A DNA stretch of 64,000 nucleotides from Verrucomicrobiales bacterium (GTDB lineage Bacteria > Verrucomicrobiota > Verrucomicrobiia > Limisphaerales > UBA11358). Below the pieces are notes generated by a model that saw nothing but the letters and a program-made list of their open reading frames with translations, was not told the origin of the DNA and made no database searches. The stretch is from positions 177,039 through 241,038 of the forward strand of contig JAQTQB010000004.1 of assembly GCA_028712475.1 (NCBI GenBank), in the 5' to 3' direction. The position numbers and the translations under genes were made by a program. Positions within the stretch are counted from its first letter, which is position 1; every line of letters begins with the position of its first letter. Below are positions 34,110 to 42,403 of this stretch, one piece after another.

Positions 34110-34919
34110 TCATTTTTCCTTCTTCATTCGCCGATACACTTTTCCAACCGCCGCCTGATCAACCGGTTTCACGATCATTTCATCTATGTTCACATGTGCC
34201 GGACGGCTGGCGACCCAGACCATGATTTCCGCAATGTCTTCGGCCAAGAGCGGGTTGGTTCCCTCGTAAAGTTTTTTGGCGCGCACAGCGTCGCCCTTGA
34301 AACGCACTAGCGAAAATTCCGTTTCCGCCTGGCCCGGATCCACCGCGCTGACGCGGATGCCCGTGCCGAAAAGTTCGTGGCGCAGCGTGCGGGTGATCTG
34401 CAACTCCCCCGCCTTGGCCGCGCAATACACCGAGCCGCCTTCGTAAGCCGTGCGTCCGGCGATTGAGCCGATGTTGATGATGGTCGCGCCGGCGTCGCGC
34501 GGCAGGAGCGGAAGCGCGGCGCGGGTCACGCGCAACACGCCCAGCACGTTCGACTGGAGCATCGCCTCCCAGTCCGCGTCCTTCCCCTCGGCAATCGTGT
34601 CCACGCCATGCGCGCCACCGGCGTTGTTTATAAGAACGTGCAGATTGCGGACCGCAGATTGCGGATTGCGTATTTTCTGCCTTGCCCAAGCCATGAATTC
34701 CTCGACGCTCGCAGTTTTTGAAACGTCCAACGCGTGAAAGTGCGCCGCCGCCGCGCCTGCCTTGCGCGATTCCGCCGCGACTTTTTTTAAACGGTCAACC
34801 CGCCGCGCACCAAGCAGAAGTTTCGCGCCTGCCGCGCCGAACGCCCGCGCCGCCGCCGCGCCAAACCCGCTGGATGCGCCGGTGATGAGAATCCATTTGT
34901 TTTTCAACGGCGATTTCAT
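34110..34919 (-). CDS. SDR family oxidoreductase (YdfG-like)
   Basis: A classical short-chain dehydrogenase of 269 residues: cofactor motif 'ITGASSGFGAAAARAFG', 'NNAGG' and the catalytic 'SIAGRTAYEGGSVYCAAKAG' (Ser, Tyr, Lys). Closest in style to YdfG/serine 3-dehydrogenase types that reduce 3-hydroxy acids, with NADP preference suggested by 'GARRVDRLKKV'. A 9-10 residue insertion 'KIRNPQSAVRN' precedes the beta4 strand 'LHVLINNAGG' and is encoded by a heptamer repeat. It begins 12 bp after the FUSC gene on the same strand. Confidence 0.85.
   Translation of the reverse strand: MKSPLKNKWILITGASSGFGAAAARAFGAAGAKLLLGARRVDRLKKVAAESRKAGAAAAHFHALDVSKTASVEEFMAWARQKIRNPQSAVRNLHVLINNAGGAHGVDTIAEGKDADWEAMLQSNVLGVLRVTRAALPLLPRDAGATIINIGSIAGRTAYEGGSVYCAAKAGELQITRTLRHELFGTGIRVSAVDPGQAETEFSLVRFKGDAVRAKKLYEGTNPLLAEDIAEIMVWVASRPAHVNIDEMIVKPVDQAAVGKVYRRMKKEK
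34641..34670 (-). repeat. in-frame heptamer repeat within the SDR gene
   Basis: Read on the minus strand: CGCAATC, CGCAATC, TGCGGTC, CGCAATC, that is four heptamers with one degenerate. It encodes the RNPQSAVRN insertion and belongs to the same family as the AATCCGC run in eboE, 2.2 kb away on the opposite strand. Confidence 0.85.
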
Positions 34920-34931
34920 GAGACGGAAAAA

Positions 34932-35444
34932 TCATTCCTGCCAGGTGTCTTTTTTATCTTCATCCTTGCGCACAAGTTTGAACAGGTCGGCAAGTTTGTC
35001 GAATAAAAATCCCACGCCCAGCGCGCACACGCAGCCGACGCTGACGGCGAGAACGCGGTCAAGCGAGCTGTGCCATTTGTCATGCTCGCCGATGAGCGTC
35101 ACGATGATGACCGCCACAAACGCCGGACGCAGCATGTCGTCCTGTTTCAGAAGATAGCACACCAGCCCGGTGAGCATGACGCCGATGGCCATGGCCACGA
35201 CGGGCTGTCCGGTGGCAACCAGCAGCACCGCGCCGCCAAAGGCGCCCACGAGATTGGCGATGACCCGCATCAGCGACGCCTGAAACGAGGAATGAAGATT
35301 CGGCTGCGTCACCAGCACGGCGGAAACTGACGCCACCCACGGCGCGCCGGGCAGCTTGATGAATTCGTAGCACAACACGGCAACCACGGCCGCGATGGCG
35401 GCTTTGGCGGAAAAGACGACGGCCTCAAAATGGCGTGGTTGCAT
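34932..35444 (-). CDS. FUSC family membrane protein (aromatic acid exporter-like)
   Basis: A 170-residue membrane protein with about four to five TM helices: 'FSAKAAIAAVVAVLCYEFI', 'LVGAFGGAVLLVATGQPV' and 'VVAMAIGVMLTGLVCYLL', among others. The block 'APWVASVSAVLVTQPNLHSSFQASLMRVIANLVGA' (read in parts) is the FUSC/aromatic acid exporter N-terminal signature. It is half the length of full FUSC transporters, so it may act as an oligomer. Substrate unknown. Charged C-terminal tail. Confidence 0.75.
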   Translation of the reverse strand: MQPRHFEAVVFSAKAAIAAVVAVLCYEFIKLPGAPWVASVSAVLVTQPNLHSSFQASLMRVIANLVGAFGGAVLLVATGQPVVAMAIGVMLTGLVCYLLKQDDMLRPAFVAVIIVTLIGEHDKWHSSLDRVLAVSVGCVCALGVGFLFDKLADLFKLVRKDEDKKDTWQE

Positions 35445-35602
35445 TTGCAGTTTTTAGTTTGCCTTGAAGAAAACAGTCTTTGAAGAATTACCTTTATCAT
35501 GCCGGCCTGCCGGGCCGCAAGTTCATGGCGCGGTTTGGTCCGGCCCGCCTACGTTACACTTCGGCGCGGCAGCCTTCGCTTTCACTGCGTTTAAGCGAAG
35601 GC

Positions 35603-35678
35603 TGGTGGAGCCTGGGAGGCTCGAACTCCCGACCTTCTCATTGCGAACGAGACGCTCTACCAACTGAGCTAAGACCCC
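35603..35678 (-). tRNA. tRNA-Ala (anticodon CGC)
   Basis: On the minus strand the sequence folds to a full cloverleaf: acceptor GGGGTCT / AGGCTCC with the G3:U70 pair that is the alanine identity element, a D-arm with GCTC...GAGC, anticodon stem TCTCG/TGAGA around loop TTCGCAA (anticodon CGC), T-arm GGGAG-TTCGAGC-CTCCC, discriminator A and encoded CCA. The mature tRNA without CCA is 35606-35678. Confidence 0.97.
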
Positions 35679-35793
35679 GGCCATTTCGGACGCGCATAGG
35701 ATTGTCATAAAATTTTGCGGCGCGCAACCGAGAAGTGAATTCACCGGCAATTGAGAATTGGCAAGCAACCTCGCGCCTGATATTTTCGCGCGA

Positions 35794-36720
35794 ATGTCCG
35801 ACGCCGCAGCAGCAGCCCAAGCGCCTTCAAAGGCCAAGGTTTTCCTCCGCCGGTTGATCACCACGGTGATTCTCTGGACGGTGATTCTCACGGCCATGTT
35901 CTCCCGCAACACACTCATTTCCAATGGCGTCTTTCTCCTGCTCATGGGGCTGCTGGCCTTTGCCGGCCTCGCGGAATTTTACGGCCTCGCGGAAAAACGC
36001 GGCCTCGTCTGCTTCAAATGGTGCGGGCTGATCGGTGGCGTGCTGCTCATGGTCGGCACGTTTTTCAACCTGACCGGGCATCTCGGCACCAATGATTCTC
36101 CGGCGCGCGTGAATGATTTCGAGACCAGCTTTCTGATCATCTTCGTCCTCGGCCTGTGCGTGCGGCAGTTCGTTTCCAAAACCAGCTTGACAGGAATTCT
36201 TTCCATCTCCGTGACGCTCTTCGGCCTCATGTATGTGCCGTGGCTGCTGAATTTCATCCAGAAGATTAATTTTTTCCCCGGCCTCGCCGGTGACGGCAAG
36301 TTCTACGTCCTCTATTTTCTGATCGTCACCAAGTTCAGCGACATGGGGGCGTATGCCGTCGGCTCGCTCATCGGCAGGCACAAGATGATTCCGCGCATCA
36401 GCCCCGGCAAAACGTGGGAAGGCTTCGGCGGCGCGATCGTGGTCTCGACCGGCGCGAGCCTGGTGTTCATGCATTTCTTCAGCGCGCATATGTTCGGGAT
36501 GAATACGCTGCACGCGATCGTCCTCGGCGTGGTGTTGGGTTCCACCGCCGTGATCGGCGACTTGATTGAATCACTGTTCAAGCGCGAGGCAGGCGTGAAA
36601 GATTCCGGCAGCTTTTTCCCCGGCATCGGCGGCATCCTCGACCTGCTCGACAGTCTGCTGTTCAACGCGCCCATCATGTATCTTTATCTGCGCCACATTT
36701 TGACCCACAGTTTGACTTGA
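35794..36720 (+). CDS. cdsA: phosphatidate cytidylyltransferase
   Basis: A 308-residue multi-pass membrane enzyme making CDP-diacylglycerol. It has about eight TM helices and the C-terminal signature 'SLFKREAGVKDSGSFFPGIG' continued by 'GILDLLDSLLFN'. In the standard motif the glycine pair is preceded by His and the last block reads DRxD; here His is Ile and Arg is Leu, as I believe occurs in related phyla. 'KFSDMGAYAVGSLIGRHK' and 'SPGKTWEGF' are other conserved blocks. I chose the ATG at 35794 over the open frame at 35758. It is the first gene of the cdsA-dxr-rseP-ispG run, 1 bp from dxr. Confidence 0.92.
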   Translation: MSDAAAAAQAPSKAKVFLRRLITTVILWTVILTAMFSRNTLISNGVFLLLMGLLAFAGLAEFYGLAEKRGLVCFKWCGLIGGVLLMVGTFFNLTGHLGTNDSPARVNDFETSFLIIFVLGLCVRQFVSKTSLTGILSISVTLFGLMYVPWLLNFIQKINFFPGLAGDGKFYVLYFLIVTKFSDMGAYAVGSLIGRHKMIPRISPGKTWEGFGGAIVVSTGASLVFMHFFSAHMFGMNTLHAIVLGVVLGSTAVIGDLIESLFKREAGVKDSGSFFPGIGGILDLLDSLLFNAPIMYLYLRHILTHSLT

Positions 36721-36721
36721 A

Positions 36722-37867
36722 ATGAAAAACGTCGTCCTACTTGGCAGCACCGGATCCATCGGCAGAAGCACCGTGAAGGTTGCTGAAGATTTGCCGGATC
36801 AAATCCGGCTTCTTGGCTTCGCGGCGGGCAACAATTCCGAATTGCTGCTGGAACAAACGCGCAAGCACAAACCCGCTGTCATTTCCATCAACGACCCGGC
36901 CAAAGCGGCTGAACTGCGCGCCGCGCTTGGCACAAGTTGTGAAGTTTATTCCGGCAACGAAGGCTTGCTGAAACTCGCCACGCTCCCGGCGGCGGACATC
37001 GTTCTAATCGCGATTGTCGGCACGGCCGGCTTGCAACCTGCGCTCGCCGCGATTCGCGCAGGCAAGGACATCGCCGTGGCGTCCAAGGAAATTCTCGTGA
37101 TGGCCGGTGAGATCGTGATGAACGAAGCCCGCAAACACGGCGTGCGTGTCCTTGCGGTGGACAGCGAGCATTCCGCCATTTTCCAGTGCCTCGACGGCAA
37201 GCCGGGTTCGTCTGTTCGCAAACTATGGTTGACTGCCAGCGGCGGGCCGTTCCGCGACAAGATTGCCTGGCCGAAGGAAAAATTTTCCGAGATCACCGTT
37301 GAACGTGCGCTGAAACATCCGTCGTGGGTGATGGGGCAGAAGGTCACGATTGATTCCGCCACGCTGTTCAACAAAGGGCTGGAGATGATCGAGGCGCGCT
37401 GGCTGTTCGACATCGAGATGGCGCGCGTCGGCGTGGTCGTGCATCCGCAGAGCATCGTGCATTCGATGGTCGAGTTCGTGGACGGCTCGCTGATCGCGCA
37501 GCTTTCCACGCCGGACATGTGCCTCCCGATTCAATACGCCTTGACCTATCCCGAGCGCGCGGCCAGCGACCGCGTGCAGACGAATTTCCCCAAGCTCGGC
37601 ATGCTCACGTTTGAAGAACCGGATGTGGAGCGTTTCCCCGCCCTCGAACTCGCGCGCCGGACGGGTGAAATCGGCGGCACATTGCCGGCAGTATTGAACG
37701 CGGCGAATGAAGTCGCGGTCGAAGCGTTCGTGAACCGTAAAATCAATTTCCCCCAGATCACCGAAACCGTCCGCCGCACGATGAACGCGCACAAGGTCGT
37801 CCTGCATCCGACGCTGGAACAGATTCTTGAAGCGGATTCGTGGGCGCGGCACACCACGGTAATTTGA
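36722..37867 (+). CDS. dxr: 1-deoxy-D-xylulose 5-phosphate reductoisomerase
   Basis: Second enzyme of the MEP isoprenoid pathway, converting DXP to MEP with NADPH. The Rossmann motif 'VVLLGSTGSIGRSTVKVAED' is at the N-terminus. 'VASKEILVMAGE' and 'AVDSEHSAIFQCL' hold the metal ligands (Asp, Glu, Glu), and 'LTASGGPFRDK', 'HPSWVMGQKVTIDSATLFNK' are substrate-loop blocks. 381 residues is the normal length. Its start is 1 bp after the cdsA stop, and rseP follows. Confidence 0.97.
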   Translation: MKNVVLLGSTGSIGRSTVKVAEDLPDQIRLLGFAAGNNSELLLEQTRKHKPAVISINDPAKAAELRAALGTSCEVYSGNEGLLKLATLPAADIVLIAIVGTAGLQPALAAIRAGKDIAVASKEILVMAGEIVMNEARKHGVRVLAVDSEHSAIFQCLDGKPGSSVRKLWLTASGGPFRDKIAWPKEKFSEITVERALKHPSWVMGQKVTIDSATLFNKGLEMIEARWLFDIEMARVGVVVHPQSIVHSMVEFVDGSLIAQLSTPDMCLPIQYALTYPERAASDRVQTNFPKLGMLTFEEPDVERFPALELARRTGEIGGTLPAVLNAANEVAVEAFVNRKINFPQITETVRRTMNAHKVVLHPTLEQILEADSWARHTTVI

Positions 37868-37917
37868 AATGGCGGACGGCTCTTTTCACTGCTACACTCA
37901 TCGGAACTGATTTTTAC

Positions 37918-39342
37918 ATGACGATTTTACATTACACATTCATTGCACTGGAAGTGGTGCTGCTGTTCAACCTGCTCATCGGCGTCCACGAACTCGGCCA
38001 TTTCCTCGCGGCCAGATGGCGCGGACTGAAGGTGGACCGCTTCGCCATCTGGTTCGGCAAACCGGTCTGGAAAAAGAAGATCGGCGGCGTGGAATACGCG
38101 CTCGGCTGGATTCCGGCGGGCGGCTACGTCGCGCTGCCGCAAATGGCGACCATGGAAGCCATCGAAGGCAAGCCGGACGATGCCACCGCAGAAGCGCCGT
38201 TGCCGAATGTTTCGCCGCTGGACAAGATCATCGTGGCTTTCGCCGGGCCGCTGTTCAGCTTTGCGCTGGCGGTTGTTTTTGCGTTCGTTGTCTGGGGCGT
38301 CGGCAAACCCGCCAACGGCTCGGACAGCTCCACGAAAGTTGGCTGGGTTGACCCGACCGGCCCGGCGTGGAAGGCGGGCTTGCGTCCGGGCGACACGATC
38401 CTAGAAGTGGACGGACAGCCGGTGAAGCATTTTTCCCCGCCCGCGCAGGACAGCGTGACGTGGCGCCTCGTCACCAGCACCGGCACGAACATCGCCATCA
38501 AATATCTGCGCGACGGCAAGAAAGACATTGCCTACGCCGTGCCGTATCACGCACCGACAACCTGGCTTGAGCGTAAATCGCTGCGGCGAATCCTGATCTC
38601 GCCCGAAATGAAGGCGATTGTTTCTGAAGTCGCCAGCAACAGCCCGGCGGCGCAGGCCGGATTGACCAACGGCGATGAAATCGTCGCCTTGAACGGCCAG
38701 AAAATTTACAGCCCCGTGACGCTGATTTACCTGGAAAATTCCTGGAGCAATACTCCGCCGGAGCCGGTCACGCTGACCGTGAAACGCGGCGACAGCCAGT
38801 TTGACCGCACCCTGCTTGCGGTGAAACCGGCGCAGCCGACGAACAGCAGCCCATTGCTCGGAATTTTTTCGTGGCAGGGCGACACCAACACCACCCTCGT
38901 TCATCCCAGCCCGATGGAACAAATCCGCGAGAGCGTCGGCCAGATCACCGGCACGCTTGGTGCGCTTTTTTCGCGCGGGGGCGACATCGGCGTGCAACAA
39001 CTCGGCGGCGCGGTGATGATCATCCGCGTTTATTACAACCTGTTTGAAAGCGAAGACGGCTGGCGGCGCGTGCTGTGGTTCAGCGTCATCCTCAATGTGA
39101 ATCTCGCGCTGCTCAACCTGCTGCCGCTGCCCGTGCTGGACGGCGGACACATCACGCTCTCGCTCATCGAAGCCGTCCGCCGCCGGCCGGTCAGCGCAAA
39201 AATTTTGAATGCCATCCAGAGCGGCTTTGCCATGTTGCTCATCGGCTTCATGGTTTACATAGCATTCTTCGACACGGGCGACTGGCTGCGCAGCGCGCGG
39301 GCCGACCGCGAAGTGCCCATTGTCTTTGCGCCTGCGAAGTAA
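37918..39342 (+). CDS. rseP: RIP metalloprotease RseP (site-2 protease)
   Basis: A 474-residue inner-membrane zinc protease that cleaves anti-sigma factors or signal peptides within the membrane. TM1 contains the HExxH site in 'LLIGVHELGHFLAARWRG'. Two PDZ regions follow (around 'AWKAGLRPGDTILEVDGQPV' and 'PAAQAGLTNGDEIVALNGQK'), and the second ligand motif 'LNLLPLPVLDGGHITLSLIE' lies in TM3. The start at 37918 puts TM1 at the N-terminus; the open frame begins earlier, inside dxr. Position between dxr and ispG is a known arrangement. Confidence 0.94.
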   Translation: MTILHYTFIALEVVLLFNLLIGVHELGHFLAARWRGLKVDRFAIWFGKPVWKKKIGGVEYALGWIPAGGYVALPQMATMEAIEGKPDDATAEAPLPNVSPLDKIIVAFAGPLFSFALAVVFAFVVWGVGKPANGSDSSTKVGWVDPTGPAWKAGLRPGDTILEVDGQPVKHFSPPAQDSVTWRLVTSTGTNIAIKYLRDGKKDIAYAVPYHAPTTWLERKSLRRILISPEMKAIVSEVASNSPAAQAGLTNGDEIVALNGQKIYSPVTLIYLENSWSNTPPEPVTLTVKRGDSQFDRTLLAVKPAQPTNSSPLLGIFSWQGDTNTTLVHPSPMEQIRESVGQITGTLGALFSRGGDIGVQQLGGAVMIIRVYYNLFESEDGWRRVLWFSVILNVNLALLNLLPLPVLDGGHITLSLIEAVRRRPVSAKILNAIQSGFAMLLIGFMVYIAFFDTGDWLRSARADREVPIVFAPAK

Positions 39343-39346
39343 TTTT

Positions 39347-41140
39347 ATGCGCTACTGCGAATCTCCGTTCTTTTATCAACGCCGCCAGACCCGCGAGATT
39401 GTCGTCGGTGATCCGCAGCACGGTGGCTTCATCATGGGCGGCAATCATCCCGTCGTGAAGCAGTCCATGCTCACCTGCGACACGATGGATACGGCGTTGA
39501 GCGTGAAGCAGACGCTCGAACTCGTCGCCGTCGGCTGCCAGCTCGTGCGCATCACCGCGCCGACCGTCAAGGACGCGGCGAACTTGCAGAACATCGTTGC
39601 TGAACTTCGCAAGCAGGGTTGCAACGTGCCGATTGTTGCCGACATCCACTTCAAGCCCGAAGCCGCGATGGAAGCGGTGAAGTGGGTCGAGGTCGTGCGC
39701 GTCAATCCCGGCAACTACGCCGACTCCAAGAAATTCGCCATCAAGGAATACAACGACGAGCAATACGCCGCCGAGCTGAAGCGCATCGAGGAAAAATTCA
39801 CGCCGCTCGTGCTGGAAGCGAAAAAGTTGAAACGCTGCCTGCGCATCGGCACGAACCACGGTTCGTTGAGCGACCGCATCATGAACCGGTTTGGCGACAC
39901 GCCGCTCGGCATGGTCGAGAGCGCGCTGGAATTCGCCCACATCTCCCGCCAGCACGATTTCCACAATTTCAAGTTCTCGATGAAATCATCCAATCCGAAG
40001 GTGATGATCGAGTGCTACCGCCTTTTGGTAGCGCGCTTGAATGAACTGGGCGCGGACTGGAACTATCCAATTCACCTTGGCGTCACCGAAGCTGGCGAAG
40101 GCGAGGATGGACGCATCAAGTCCGCCATTGGCATCGGCTCCCTGCTCTGCGACGGCTTGGGCGACACCATCCGCGTCTCGCTCACCGAAGACAGCCCGCG
40201 TGAAATCGAAGTCTGCACCGACCTGCTCGCGCAGATTCCGACGCTTTCAAATTCCCGGTGGGGCGAGACTCCGTCGAGCCCTGACTTTCCCTTCGATCCG
40301 TTCCATTTCGAGAAACGCGAGACGCCGGAGATCGAGCTGAATGAAAACACCAAATGCGGCGGCGAACAATTGATCCGCGTCGTCGTCACGCGCGCGACGT
40401 TCGACAAAGTTGCGCCGAAGATCCGCCCGAAAGACGACGTGAAACCGGAAGCAGTTTACGAAGACCTGAACATTTTCGAGATTGATCCGACTACGGATTT
40501 TGAGATCAATTGCGAGACACAGCTCGTGACGGTCAAGGACGGCGTGAATCTCCCGGCCATCACCGCGTTCCGCCTGCTCGCGGCAAAATTAAAACGGCTC
40601 GGCCGCAACAATCCGATTCTGCTCAAGGATTGCATCAGCTTTGAACCCGCGCCGCTGGAACCGAAGATCGCCCTGCTCCGCGCGTCTGTCGTCATCGGCT
40701 CGCTGCTGGCGGATGGGATTGGCGATGCGATTCTCGTGCGCGGCGAGGCAGGCGGCGGTCAATCGCTGCGTCTCGCCTACAATATTTTGCAAGCCGCCGG
40801 ATGTCGGAGCTTCAAGACCGATTACGTCGCGTGCCCGAGTTGCGGGCGGACGTTGTTCAATTTGCAGACCGTCACCGCACGCATCAAGGCCCGCACCGAA
40901 CATCTCAAGGGCGTGAAGATCGCCATCATGGGCTGCATCGTGAACGGCCCCGGCGAAATGGCCGACGCGGATTTCGGCTACGTGGGCGGCGCACCGAACA
41001 AGATCAACCTTTACGTCGGCAAGACGCCCATCAAGTTCAACATCCCTGAAGCCGAAGCGGTTGAACGCCTCGTGGACCTCATCAAGGAACACAACAAGTG
41101 GGTGGAGCCGGAGCAAAAAGAAGCTGTTGCACAATCATAG
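39347..41140 (+). CDS. ispG: (E)-4-hydroxy-3-methylbut-2-enyl-diphosphate synthase, long form
   Basis: A 597-residue IspG/GcpE converting MEcPP to HMBPP. The N-terminal TIM barrel starts 'RRQTREIVVGDPQHGGFIMG' and includes 'SMLTCDTMDT', 'VPIVADIHFKPEAAMEAVKW' and 'VNPGNYAD'. The C-terminal Fe-S domain has 'CPSCGRTLFNLQ' and 'MGCIVNGPGEMADADFGYVG', giving three cysteines and the Glu that bind the [4Fe-4S] cluster. E. coli IspG is about 370 residues; the extra central domain (about residues 270-460) is the plant/Chlamydia/Bacteroidetes-type insertion. The electron donor is probably ferredoxin or flavodoxin. Last gene of the cluster. Confidence 0.95.
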   Translation: MRYCESPFFYQRRQTREIVVGDPQHGGFIMGGNHPVVKQSMLTCDTMDTALSVKQTLELVAVGCQLVRITAPTVKDAANLQNIVAELRKQGCNVPIVADIHFKPEAAMEAVKWVEVVRVNPGNYADSKKFAIKEYNDEQYAAELKRIEEKFTPLVLEAKKLKRCLRIGTNHGSLSDRIMNRFGDTPLGMVESALEFAHISRQHDFHNFKFSMKSSNPKVMIECYRLLVARLNELGADWNYPIHLGVTEAGEGEDGRIKSAIGIGSLLCDGLGDTIRVSLTEDSPREIEVCTDLLAQIPTLSNSRWGETPSSPDFPFDPFHFEKRETPEIELNENTKCGGEQLIRVVVTRATFDKVAPKIRPKDDVKPEAVYEDLNIFEIDPTTDFEINCETQLVTVKDGVNLPAITAFRLLAAKLKRLGRNNPILLKDCISFEPAPLEPKIALLRASVVIGSLLADGIGDAILVRGEAGGGQSLRLAYNILQAAGCRSFKTDYVACPSCGRTLFNLQTVTARIKARTEHLKGVKIAIMGCIVNGPGEMADADFGYVGGAPNKINLYVGKTPIKFNIPEAEAVERLVDLIKEHNKWVEPEQKEAVAQS

Positions 41141-41153
41141 ATGACTCCGTTTT

Positions 41154-41744
41154 ATGACTTCCAATGATTTGGATAGGCTTGCCGGAAACGAAAAAATCCT
41201 GATGGATGGGCAGAAAATTAATCGCATCTGCGACATTCCGAATTTCCCATTCTCAAGTTTGGAAGAATTGAGAGCAGCAAAGAAATCAGGCGCGATTACT
41301 TTTGGTGCGCCGTATCGACCTGACTTATTGGAAGCTTTTGGCACACGAGGCGAAATCCTTGCAAATTATTTTTGGACCAATACACCGGTTCTCATCGGCA
41401 TCACTTTTATTGTCGCGGCCTTCGTCACAGGCAAATACACATATTTTTGGGGCGTGCTCACCACCCTATTTGGTTTTCTGTTAGCTGCTCCTTACCTTAG
41501 GCGTTTAGCTAGCCCTTTCATTGGATTGGGTTGGATGTTCTGCATTTACTTTGCACTAACCAGACCTGTGTGGGCTTGGGTCATCGGAGGATTTTATGGA
41601 GGTATCATATTTGCGGGAACTGCTCGACTTCAACTTACGATGCTGTTGGAAAAGAAGGCTCTGACGTCTGAAATCCTTTTTTGCTACTTGTTTTTAAATC
41701 GGATTCTTGTTGTAAAGGACAACAAGCGAAACGAATTTCTATGA
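41154..41744 (+). CDS. hypothetical membrane protein
   Basis: A 196-residue protein with a soluble N-terminus (residues 1-75, starting MTSNDLDRLAGNEKILMDGQ) and about four hydrophobic segments between 78 and 175 ('TPVLIGITFIVAAFV', 'FWGVLTTLFGFLLAAPYL', 'FIGLGWMFCIYFALT', 'AWVIGGFYGGIIFAG'). No family recognised. It is more AT-rich than ispG and is followed 11 bp later by another small membrane protein gene, so it may be an acquired pair. Confidence 0.55.
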   Translation: MTSNDLDRLAGNEKILMDGQKINRICDIPNFPFSSLEELRAAKKSGAITFGAPYRPDLLEAFGTRGEILANYFWTNTPVLIGITFIVAAFVTGKYTYFWGVLTTLFGFLLAAPYLRRLASPFIGLGWMFCIYFALTRPVWAWVIGGFYGGIIFAGTARLQLTMLLEKKALTSEILFCYLFLNRILVVKDNKRNEFL

Positions 41745-41755
41745 GTTAACCGACT

Positions 41756-42073
41756 ATGCAGCCCCCTCTGCCACCCAATCCCGAACATGCGCACATTGAG
41801 GCCCATGACGAAATCAATAGTGCGTTCCAGACATGGTCCGTGTTGACTGCGTCCAGGAAACAACTTGAACGATGGCTGGTGACACTTTGCACTGTAAAGA
41901 TGGGCCACCCAGAAAATGCTGAACGCAATCGTTCTCGTGCTGATGCAATCAAGCTTTTGCTGCAAATTCGTATAACAGAAAAATTGCACTTTCGGTCACT
42001 TTTAATTTCAATCGCAGCGCTTTTGATTTCAATACTCGCGCTAGTCATTTCGTATGCGAATTATCACCGATAA
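41756..42073 (+). CDS. small hypothetical membrane protein
   Basis: A 105-residue protein with a Pro-rich start (MQPPLPPNPEHAHIEAHDEI), a helical charged middle and one C-terminal transmembrane helix ('SLLISIAALLISILALVISYANY'). The AT content matches the preceding gene and they are probably co-transcribed. No homologue recognised. Confidence 0.5.
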   Translation: MQPPLPPNPEHAHIEAHDEINSAFQTWSVLTASRKQLERWLVTLCTVKMGHPENAERNRSRADAIKLLLQIRITEKLHFRSLLISIAALLISILALVISYANYHR

Positions 42074-42145
42074 CTCGATAAGCCCTGTTTGAAAGTCAGC
42101 GCCATCATCGCGGCGCAAGTTTGAGTCACGCTCTCCCTCACTCTG

Positions 42146-42271
42146 CCCTCTCCCCACGGAGAGGGTAAAACTGTCGGTAGTTTTCAGTTTCGCGGATGAT
42201 TACTCGCCCAATCCAGCGCTTGGTTTTTCAAAGACGCTGTGAGCGTTTCTCCTTCTCCCCGGGGGAGAAGG
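42146..42271. repeat. REP-like palindromes in the ispG-dnaJ intergenic region
   Basis: Two GC-rich palindromes: CCCTCTCC-CCAC-GGAGAGGG at 42146-42165 and CCTTCTCCCC with GGGGAGAAGG at 42251-42271. The surrounding text ('CTCACTCTGCCCTCTCC', 'GCCGGGATGAGGGCG') is the kind of repeat scattered between genes in many genomes. The remaining parts of this 330-bp gap hold no gene; the dnaJ promoter should lie in the last 100 bp. Confidence 0.7.
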
Positions 42272-42403
42272 CCGGGATGAGGGCGGGCGTAAAAACTATT
42301 TTCCCCAAGTGTCGCGCCATTGTCTCGCGGCTACCAGCCAATAAACCTTGCCATTTTCGCCCGATTTCTTAAGTTTTGCGCCCGCTTTTGAAAGTGGATT
42401 GAA

